Assembly (NCBI GenBank): GCA_020445165.1 | Contig: JAGRHE010000080.1 | Span: forward strand, 1-11,886 | Length of the DNA stretch: 11,886 nucleotides | From: Gammaproteobacteria bacterium | GTDB lineage: Bacteria; Pseudomonadota; Gammaproteobacteria; Chromatiales; Sedimenticolaceae | Direction: 5' to 3' | In this document: piece after piece, positions 1 to 6,543 of the stretch | Position numbering within the stretch: the first letter of the stretch is position 1 | Layout of the letters: each line of letters opens with the position of its first letter | The notes under the pieces: generated by a model | Seen by the model: only the letters and a program-made list of their open reading frames with translations | The model's database searches: none | Told to the model about the DNA's origin: nothing | Program-made: the position numbers and the translations under genes

Positions 1-1
1 C

Positions 2-1999
2 GAGAACCAGACTGCGGTGACCACGGTCACGGTCAGCGACGACGATGGTGACACGCCGACCTTCAGCATCACCGGCGGTGCCGACAGCGGTCTGTTCAGC
101 ATCGACCCGAACAGCGGGGTGCTGACGTTCAATGCCGGCCATGACTTCGAGATGCCGGACGATGCCAACACCGACGGCGTGTACCAGGTCCAGGTCACGG
201 CCAGTGACGGCAACGGGGGCATCACCGCCCAGCTGATCAGCGTGACCGTGACCGACGTCAACGAAGCGCCGAGTGGCAGCGGCAGCCTGTCGACAACCAC
301 ATTGAACGACAATGCCGGTGCAACGGCCTTGTTCGGTGGTCTGACGATCAGCGACCCGGATGCCGGCGAGAACGACCTGAGCCTGCGCGTCACGCTGAGC
401 AACCCGAGCGCCGGCACGCTCAGCGGTGGCGGCTTCGTCGAGACGGCACCGGGCAGTGGCATCTATGTCGCCAGCGGCCTGACGCAGGCCCAGGCCAACA
501 CGGCACTGGACAACCTCAACTTCACGCCGACCGACAACAGCGGCTCGAGCGGCAGCTTCACGACCGATATCGGTGTCGAGGTCAATGACAACCAGGCCGG
601 TTACCAGCCGGTGCTCGCGCCGACCACGGTCACCGTCAACCGGGTCAATGATGCGGCCACGATCAGTGGCGATACCAGCGCACTGTTGAACGAAGATCTC
701 GATCCCGACAACGATGGCATTCTGCGAGTAACCGGCATGCTCAGCAGCATTGATCCCGACGCCGGTGATACCGGCTTTCAGGCGGCAATGCTGGCCGGGT
801 CGTATGGCAGCCTCACGATTGATACTGCCGGCAACTGGGGTTACGACGCGGCCAATGCGCAGTCTGCTGTACAGCAGCTGGATGTCGGAGAGAGCATCAT
901 CGACAGCTTTGTCGTCGCATCCAGTGATGGCACGACGCAGACTCTGACCCTGACCATCGACGGCAGCGAAGATGTGCCGGTCATTGCTGGCACCACGCAG
1001 GGCAATGTGGCGATCGATGGTGCGCACACTGCAAGCGGCAACCTCACCATCAGTGATGCCGACGGCAATGACAATCCCATCCAGTTCGTCGATGCTGGAC
1101 CTTCAGCCGGCGATAATGGTCTGGGGAACTTCTCGATCAGCGGCGGGACCTGGACGTTCGACCTCAATGCCGCGCATGGCGCGGTCCAGGCACTGGGAGT
1201 CGGGCAGAGCTTGACCGACACGTTCACTTTCCTGGCCAGCGACGGATCGAGCCAGCAGGTCAGCGTCCTGATCTCCGGCCCTGCCACAGTACCACCCGTG
1301 ATCGACCCAACCGGACCCATTCCGATCGATCCCGCGCCACCTTACGGACTGCCGGAGCCGCCGTTCGAAGTCCCGGTTGACCAGGACCCGGATCCGCAAG
1401 ATGAGCCGCAAGGCCAAGACCAGGCCGAAGACCCCACCAGCCAGGGGTCTGACGCCGGGCCGCTTGCTGGTCTGCCACCTGATTCGCCACGTCCGCTCAG
1501 CCCGGACCTTGTCCTGCTCAGCGTTCTGGGTGAACGCGATTCGGCGCAGGCTCGCTCACCGGCGGCCACGCTGTCCGACGAGGAGTCACGCGATTACCTG
1601 CTCGAAATGCATGCCCTGTGGGAGTCGCAACTGCAGGAAATTCCCGAGCAGGTGACGCAGGTCCACAGCGATGCCTTCTGGAACGATCTGCAGCAGATGA
1701 TTAACGATTTCAATCGCGATGCCGACAAAGTCGAGAATACCGAGAAGTTTGGTGCCGAGGCTGCTGCCGGTATCAGTCTCAGCCTGACGGCCGGTTTCGT
1801 GAGTTGGGCTCTGCGCGCGGGATCCATGGCTGCGAGTTTCCTGGCCGCTATGCCGACCTGGCGCAACTTCGACCCGATGCCGGTGCTGGCAGCCGAAGAC
1901 GAACGCAAGGTGAAACCGGGCTCCGAGGATTCGGCAACGAACGAGAAAACCGAGAGAGAAGACGATGATCGCAAAGTCGATGCCATGTTCGAACGCTGA
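2..1999 (+). CDS. C-terminal part of a giant cadherin/VCBS-repeat surface adhesin (5' truncated)
   Basis: The frame is open from base 2 with no start, so only the last 665 codons of a larger protein are visible. In order (residues from base 2): the end of a cadherin-like repeat closing with VTVTDVNEAP (about 1-90); a beta-rich repeat with acidic Ca2+-type loops such as DPDAGEND (91-217); two VCBS-like repeats ending in a W-plus-S/T-D-F pattern (about 218-325 and 326-427); a Pro/Asp/Gln-rich linker (428-485); a helical stretch; a hydrophobic segment (about 587-620) rich in Leu, Ala and Ser, followed by PTWRNFDPMPVL; and a highly charged tail. Such repeats are known from large adhesins that mediate surface attachment and biofilm formation. 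The hydrophobic segment plus charged tail suggests a C-terminal membrane anchor rather than a free RTX secretion tail (inference). It lies 40 bases upstream of a c-di-GMP gene. Family confidence is good; the exact substrate is unknown. Confidence 0.85.
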   Translation, partial: ENQTAVTTVTVSDDDGDTPTFSITGGADSGLFSIDPNSGVLTFNAGHDFEMPDDANTDGVYQVQVTASDGNGGITAQLISVTVTDVNEAPSGSGSLSTTTLNDNAGATALFGGLTISDPDAGENDLSLRVTLSNPSAGTLSGGGFVETAPGSGIYVASGLTQAQANTALDNLNFTPTDNSGSSGSFTTDIGVEVNDNQAGYQPVLAPTTVTVNRVNDAATISGDTSALLNEDLDPDNDGILRVTGMLSSIDPDAGDTGFQAAMLAGSYGSLTIDTAGNWGYDAANAQSAVQQLDVGESIIDSFVVASSDGTTQTLTLTIDGSEDVPVIAGTTQGNVAIDGAHTASGNLTISDADGNDNPIQFVDAGPSAGDNGLGNFSISGGTWTFDLNAAHGAVQALGVGQSLTDTFTFLASDGSSQQVSVLISGPATVPPVIDPTGPIPIDPAPPYGLPEPPFEVPVDQDPDPQDEPQGQDQAEDPTSQGSDAGPLAGLPPDSPRPLSPDLVLLSVLGERDSAQARSPAATLSDEESRDYLLEMHALWESQLQEIPEQVTQVHSDAFWNDLQQMINDFNRDADKVENTEKFGAEAAAGISLSLTAGFVSWALRAGSMAASFLAAMPTWRNFDPMPVLAAEDERKVKPGSEDSATNEKTEREDDDRKVDAMFER

Positions 2000-2039
2000 G
2001 CAGGCGCTCCTGGCTGTGGCGCGGTCGGGTTGATCGGCC

Positions 2040-5000
2040 ATGCCCAACGTTTCGCCCATATTCCGCCTTTCGATCGGTCTGATCCTGCTCACGGTCAGCC
2101 TGCTGCTGGTCGGCGATCTGCTCGGCCTGACGCCGGACCAGACACGTGCTGAACTGAATGCCCGCCGGGTGATTGCCGAGGCATTGGCGGTCCAGGTGTC
2201 GACCGATGTCTCCGAGCAGCGTATCGATGCCGTGGTCGGTACGCTCAAAGCGCTGCAGGAGCGTAACGACGATGTGCTCTCGGTAGGTCTGCGCCACACT
2301 GACGGACGCCTGGTCGCGATTGCAGGTGATCATGTTGAACATTGGGATCCGACAATCGGCAAGCATTCGACCTCGTCCCAGGTTCAGGTGCCGATCTACA
2401 GTGCCGATGGGCCCTGGGGAGTCGTCGAAGTCACTTTCCAGCCGCTCGACAGCATGTGGGTCGCCATGTTCCGTGGCAGCTCCATCGCGACTGTCATCCT
2501 GTTCGTTGCCCTGACCGGTTTCGCGGCCTATTGGCTGTTTCTCAAACGCGCGCTGAATGAACTCGATCCGAGTGCGGTGGTACCGGACCGGGTGCGTGCG
2601 GCGCTCGATGCCCTTGCTGAAGGACTGGTGATCATCGACCGCTCCGGCCGCATCGTGCTGGTGAATGCGGCGTTTGAACGCAAGCTCGGGCAGTCGCGTC
2701 AGGCCTTGATCGGCAACCTGTTGTCGTCGCTGCAATGGCAGGGCATGGGCGAACAGGGTTTTGACGGTGACACGGTATACCCGTGGCAGGTCCTGCTCGA
2801 GACAGGAGACGTTCCACTGTCCAGCCAGCAGGTGTTGTTGACACCGGCACGTGAGCGACTGACATTTGGTGTCAACTGTTCACCGATCAAGGTGCCGGAC
2901 GGCAGCATTCGCGGCGTGATCGTCACCTTTGATGACCTCACCCAGTTGGAGCACAAGAACAGCGAACTGCAGAGGGCACTGGAGCGGCTCGAGGTGAGCC
3001 AACGCGAGATCACCCGTCAAAACCGTGAGCTGCACGTGCTGGCAACGCGTGATCCGCTGACCGCCGTTCTCAACCGCCGCTCGTTGTTTGAGGGGATGAA
3101 AACGCTGCTCGAAGAGACCGAGGCAGCCGGTGAGCCCCTGAGCACGATCATGGTCGACATTGACCACTTCAAATCGATCAATGACCGCTTCGGACATGCC
3201 ACCGGCGACAAGGTGATCAAGCTGCTGGCTGACATCCTGACCCAGAACGTGCGCACCGACGACCTGGTCGGCCGCTACGGTGGTGAGGAATTCTGCGTCG
3301 TGCTGCCGGGAGTGGACGAGGAGCAGGCAGCCGTGATTGCCGAGCAGATGCGGGTCGTGGTCAGTGACGGCAAAAGCGCGAAGTTCACCAGCGCGATGCG
3401 CATCTCGGCCAGTTTCGGCGTGTCGACCAATGACGGCCAGGGCCTGAGCCCAGGTGCACTGGTCGATCTTGCTGACAAGGCACTGTACGAAGCGAAGGAG
3501 TCGGGCCGCAACCGGGTCTGCCGCTGGTCGAAGGTTTCAGCCAACATCGGTGAGCCGGATACTGCCAAGACGGATGCGGTCATACATGTCGAAGAAACAA
3601 CGACCGAGCAACCCGCCGTGATGGCCGATCCCGAGTTGATCAAGGACAACGAGGTTCTGCGCGGCAAGCTCGCCGAACTCGAAGCGATCGTCGGCCAGGT
3701 TCTGGGTGAGAAAAACGATGGCTATGACGATGTGACCGGCCTGCCGAACCGCATCGTTCTGGCCGATCGCATCCGGCAATCGGTCGAACGCAGCCGGCGT
3801 TCGAACAGCAAGATGGCGGTGCTGTCGGTCGATGTCGATGCGATCAAGCTGGTACGGGACACCCAGGGCAACGGTGCGGCAGAGAAGCTGATGAAAGTGG
3901 TGGGTGACCGGCTGCGAAGAGCGGTACGTTCGGCCGATACGGTCGCCGTACCTGGTGCAGACGATCTGGAAATCAGCATCTCCACCATCGGTAACGGTGA
4001 GTTCGCCCTGTTGCTGACCGACATGCCGAACGCGGAGTGTACGACTTGGATCGTACAGCGCATATTCGGGATCATGGAGGAGGTCGCAGAAGTCGACGGC
4101 AGCGAGATCCTGCTCGATACCCGAATCGGCATAAGCATTTTTCCCAATGATGCCGAAGATCCGGATGATCTGCTAGCCAATGCCGCGACTGCGCTGCGTG
4201 AGGCGCGCGGCCTGCCCGACAGGCACAGCTGCCTGTACTTCAGCAAAACCATGAATGAGCGCTCGAAAGAGCAATTGAAGCTGCAGTCGCAGTTGTCGCA
4301 GGCGCTCGAGCGCGATGAGTTCTATCTCGAGTATCAGCCGAGCATTCATCTCGGCGATGGTCGCATCGCCGGTGTCGAGGCATTGTTGCGCTGGCACCAA
4401 CCCGAACGTGGGCTGGTGCGACCCGATGTATTCATTCCGATAGCGGAACACGCCGGGTTGATCGATCGCATCGGTGATTGGGTGGTCGACACCGCACTGC
4501 ATCAACTCAAGAGTTGGCACGTCATGGGCTGCGACCATCTCACCATGTCGATCAATTTCTCCGCGCTGCAGTTCCGTCGCGGTGATCTCGTGCGGCGCGT
4601 CGCCGACAAGGTCGACGAGGTCGGCGTGCCACCGGCAAGCGTGATCGTCGAGATCACGGAAACTACCCTGATCCAGAACCTCGACAGCGCGGTCTCGGTC
4701 GTGGAGGGACTCAGCGAGGCCGGCATGCAGATCGCGCTCGATGATTTCGGAACCGGTTACTCTTCGTTGAGTTACCTCAAACGTTTCCCGATCGACATCG
4801 TCAAGATCGATCGCACGTTCCTGCGCGACTTCCCGACCCAGGCGCACGACACCGAGATTGTCGCGGCGATCATATCGATCGCCCACAACCTCGGACTCAC
4901 CGTGGTCGCCGAAGGGGTCGAAACCGAGCGCCAGTTCGAAGTGCTGCAAAACCTGCAATGCGACGAAATCCAGGGCTTCCTGCTCAGCCGTCCCCTGTCT

Positions 5001-5150
5001 CGCGAGAGCGCGTCGGCGTTGCTGCTCAATCCGGGCAAGATTCGGCGCATCATGCGCGGCATCGATATTGACCACTCTCGCGTGGTTCCGATGCTCGACG
5101 TGATCAATCCTGCTGCCGACCGGCGTGCCGCGAGTGGCCACAAGATTTAA
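2040..5150 (+). CDS. Membrane PAS-GGDEF-GGDEF(degenerate)-EAL cyclic-di-GMP cyclase/phosphodiesterase
   Basis: A 1036-residue inner-membrane protein predicted to make and break cyclic di-GMP. TM1 is about 6-30, a periplasmic sensor about 31-145, and TM2 about 147-167. A PAS domain spans about 186-300, followed by a coiled-coil linker (300-335). The first GGDEF domain (about 336-495) has GGEEF at 414-418 and an RTDD product-inhibition I-site at 405-408, exactly five residues upstream, so it should be an active, feedback-inhibited cyclase. A second GGDEF-like domain (about 563-735) has GNGEF at 651-655 and looks inactive. The EAL domain (about 750-1000) keeps E780-A-L-L-R, N839, E871, D901-D902 (DDFGTG), K922 and E958, so it should be an active phosphodiesterase. 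An in-frame TGA at 2031 makes ATG 2040 the earliest possible start; its ribosome-binding site is weak. Probably co-transcribed with the adhesin gene 40 bases upstream. Confidence 0.92.
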   Translation: MPNVSPIFRLSIGLILLTVSLLLVGDLLGLTPDQTRAELNARRVIAEALAVQVSTDVSEQRIDAVVGTLKALQERNDDVLSVGLRHTDGRLVAIAGDHVEHWDPTIGKHSTSSQVQVPIYSADGPWGVVEVTFQPLDSMWVAMFRGSSIATVILFVALTGFAAYWLFLKRALNELDPSAVVPDRVRAALDALAEGLVIIDRSGRIVLVNAAFERKLGQSRQALIGNLLSSLQWQGMGEQGFDGDTVYPWQVLLETGDVPLSSQQVLLTPARERLTFGVNCSPIKVPDGSIRGVIVTFDDLTQLEHKNSELQRALERLEVSQREITRQNRELHVLATRDPLTAVLNRRSLFEGMKTLLEETEAAGEPLSTIMVDIDHFKSINDRFGHATGDKVIKLLADILTQNVRTDDLVGRYGGEEFCVVLPGVDEEQAAVIAEQMRVVVSDGKSAKFTSAMRISASFGVSTNDGQGLSPGALVDLADKALYEAKESGRNRVCRWSKVSANIGEPDTAKTDAVIHVEETTTEQPAVMADPELIKDNEVLRGKLAELEAIVGQVLGEKNDGYDDVTGLPNRIVLADRIRQSVERSRRSNSKMAVLSVDVDAIKLVRDTQGNGAAEKLMKVVGDRLRRAVRSADTVAVPGADDLEISISTIGNGEFALLLTDMPNAECTTWIVQRIFGIMEEVAEVDGSEILLDTRIGISIFPNDAEDPDDLLANAATALREARGLPDRHSCLYFSKTMNERSKEQLKLQSQLSQALERDEFYLEYQPSIHLGDGRIAGVEALLRWHQPERGLVRPDVFIPIAEHAGLIDRIGDWVVDTALHQLKSWHVMGCDHLTMSINFSALQFRRGDLVRRVADKVDEVGVPPASVIVEITETTLIQNLDSAVSVVEGLSEAGMQIALDDFGTGYSSLSYLKRFPIDIVKIDRTFLRDFPTQAHDTEIVAAIISIAHNLGLTVVAEGVETERQFEVLQNLQCDEIQGFLLSRPLSRESASALLLNPGKIRRIMRGIDIDHSRVVPMLDVINPAADRRAASGHKI

Positions 5151-5176
5151 CAAATAAGCAAAAACTAATATATAAT
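5147..5176 (+). promoter_or_regulatory. Sigma70-type promoter for fbp
   Basis: The -35 box TTAACA (5147-5152, five of six to TTGACA) and a perfect -10 box TATAAT (5171-5176) are separated by 18 bases in an A/T-rich island unlike the surrounding GC-rich DNA. The -35 box overlaps the TAA stop codon (5148-5150) of the upstream c-di-GMP gene. Transcription should begin near 5183, giving a leader of about 60 bases before fbp. Confidence 0.75.
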
Positions 5177-5190
5177 CGCGCGCCTTCGTT

Positions 5191-5215
5191 CCCGGGGCGA
5201 CGACGCCTGTCCGGG
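5191..5215 (+). other. GC-rich hairpin in the fbp 5' leader
   Basis: CCCGG (5191-5195) pairs with CCGGG (5211-5215), and GGCG (5196-5199) pairs with CGCC (5204-5207) around an ACGA loop, with a three-base bulge (5208-5210). No T-run follows, so it is not an ordinary intrinsic terminator for the upstream gene. It may stabilise the mRNA or tune fbp expression; this is inference. Confidence 0.4.
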
Positions 5216-5244
5216 CGGGATTTCACTGGCAAGAGGCTTCAGGC

Positions 5245-6255
5245 ATGCACAACGGCACCACCATCACCCAGTTCATTATCGAGGAGCAGCGGAAGATCGA
5301 AGGCGCCACCGGCGATTTCACGTCGCTGCTGAACGATATCGTCACCGCATGCAAGGTGATCTCGAACCTGGTCAACAAGGGTGAACTGATTGGCGTGCTG
5401 GGCTCGGCGGGCAGTGAGAATGTACAGGGCGAGACGCAGAAGAAACTCGACATCATCACCAACGAGGTTTTTCTCAAGTCGAACGAATGGGCCGGTCACC
5501 TGTCGGCGATGGCTTCGGAAGAGATGGACGAGATCTATGAAATCCCGAAGCAGTATCCGCGTGGCAAGTATCTGCTGACCTTCGACCCGCTCGACGGCTC
5601 GTCGAACACGGATGTCAACGTTTCGGTGGGAACGATATTCTCGATCCTGCGCTGCCCGGGCGAGCGTGTGTGCCCGAATGCCGACGCGTTCCTGCAGCCG
5701 GGTGTGCAGCAGGTCGCGGCCGGATATGCTCTGTACGGGCCGTCTACCATGATGGTTCTGACCACGGGCAACGGTGTCAACGGCTTCACCCTGGACCAGG
5801 ACATCGGTGAGTTCATTCTCACGCACCCGAACATGACGATTCCTGCAAGCACCCGGGAATTTGCGATCAACGCATCGAACATGCGCTTCTGGGAGGCACC
5901 TGTGAAGCGCTACGTCGATGAATGTCTGGCTGGCAGCGACGGCCCGCGCGGAGAAGATTTCAACATGCGCTGGATTGCCTCGATGGTGGCCGAGGTGCAT
6001 CGGATCCTGACCCGCGGCGGCATCTTCATGTATCCGATCGATGACAAGATGAAGGCCAAGGGGGTCAGCGGCAAGCTACGCCTGATGTACGAGGCCAACC
6101 CGATGAGTTTCATCGTCGAACAGGCTGGCGGCGCGTCGTCGACCGGTCGTGAGCGGATCATGGAAGTGAAACCCCAGGACCTGCACCAGCGCGTGCCGGT
6201 GATTCTCGGTTCGCGCGACGAAGTCGAGCGCCTGGTCGGCTATCACGCCGAATAG
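5245..6255 (+). CDS. fbp: Fructose-1,6-bisphosphatase class I
   Basis: Hydrolyses fructose 1,6-bisphosphate to fructose 6-phosphate and phosphate, the committed step of gluconeogenesis (also part of the Calvin cycle in autotrophs), in the cytoplasm. The 336 residues match the class I family length (about 332-340). Visible signatures are the metal-binding SEEMDE at 91-96, the DPLDGSSN motif at 114-121 (metal ligands D114 and D117), GYALYGPST at 160-168 and the active-site block [11 protein letters not shown] at 276-286 with metal-binding E283. The ATG at 5245 is preceded by AAGAGG (5231-5236) at eight bases' spacing. The gene has its own promoter upstream and an intrinsic terminator downstream, so it looks monocistronic. 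No Rubisco or other Calvin-cycle gene is in the window, so an autotrophic role cannot be claimed. Confidence 0.97.
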   Translation: MHNGTTITQFIIEEQRKIEGATGDFTSLLNDIVTACKVISNLVNKGELIGVLGSAGSENVQGETQKKLDIITNEVFLKSNEWAGHLSAMASEEMDEIYEIPKQYPRGKYLLTFDPLDGSSNTDVNVSVGTIFSILRCPGERVCPNADAFLQPGVQQVAAGYALYGPSTMMVLTTGNGVNGFTLDQDIGEFILTHPNMTIPASTREFAINASNMRFWEAPVKRYVDECLAGSDGPRGEDFNMRWIASMVAEVHRILTRGGIFMYPIDDKMKAKGVSGKLRLMYEANPMSFIVEQAGGASSTGRERIMEVKPQDLHQRVPVILGSRDEVERLVGYHAE

Positions 6256-6278
6256 ACCGCGTTCACAAAGCGCCATCA

Positions 6279-6303
6279 AACGGGCCTCTCGGGGCCCGTT
6301 TTT
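6279..6303 (+). terminator. Intrinsic terminator of fbp
   Basis: CGGGCC (6281-6286) and GGCCCG (6293-6298) form a six-pair GC stem extended by A-T pairs from the flanking AA/TT. The loop is TCTCGG and the stem runs into TTTTT (6299-6303). It lies 23 bases after the fbp stop codon. Confidence 0.88.
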
Positions 6304-6358
6304 GCGTTCAATGCGGTCTCGCATCGGATAGAATGCAAGGGAATCGGCCTTCGCCTGA

Positions 6359-6442
6359 GCACGTGACAATCACGATTTCGTGCCGTCGACGGTGATTCCG
6401 GTCCGCCGGTCCGGCGGCATGTCACGCGGTTTTTGCGCCGCG
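6359..6442 (+). other. Nested inverted repeats upstream of the sensor kinase gene
   Basis: CGTGACA (6362-6368) is perfectly complementary to TGTCACG (6420-6426) and encloses two further hairpins: ATCAC/GTGAT (6369-6373 with 6392-6396), and CCGCC/GGCGG (6403-6407 with 6413-6417) with a GGTCC loop. Drawn as RNA this is a three-way junction. An alternative hairpin, CACG/CGTG (6371-6374 with 6379-6382), and another just downstream, CGCGG/CCGCG (6425-6429 with 6438-6442), compete with parts of it. Function is unknown; it could be a structured leader, an attenuator or a set of operator half-sites. The rest of 6256-6543 shows only a weak -10-like TAGAAT (6329-6334). Confidence 0.4.
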
Positions 6443-6543
6443 CAGTCATCACGAGGGGGGTGCAGCTTGCGCTATCAGCAGGGCGGCTTGTCGCGCCATG
6501 TAACGTCGAAACCAGATGGTCGCTTGGTGCCTGAGGGGTACGC

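Noticed and set aside
2..1300. Repeat-rich DNA in the adhesin considered as a CRISPR or satellite array
   Set aside because: The repetition is at the protein-domain level (cadherin/VCBS), with diverged DNA and no short direct repeats with uniform spacers.
1848..2735. Reverse-strand frame spanning the adhesin/c-di-GMP gene junction
   Set aside because: It covers two convincing forward genes and its low-complexity Arg/Gln/Asp-rich product matches no family.
4173..5153. Long reverse-strand open frame (326 codons) opposite the EAL domain
   Set aside because: The forward strand encodes intact EAL motifs; the reverse product has no recognisable domain and is an antisense shadow.
5191..5215. Hairpin considered as a terminator for the c-di-GMP gene
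   Set aside because: No T-run follows, and it lies downstream of the fbp promoter within the predicted leader.
6329..6334. TAGAAT as a -10 box for the sensor kinase gene
   Set aside because: No acceptable -35 box occurs at 16-18 bases' spacing, so no promoter is called.
6460..6534. Possible 24-codon leader peptide (GTG start) whose stop overlaps the kinase ribosome-binding site
   Set aside because: The purine run sits too close to the GTG for normal initiation, and the peptide shows no attenuation-type codon run; kept only as a curiosity.
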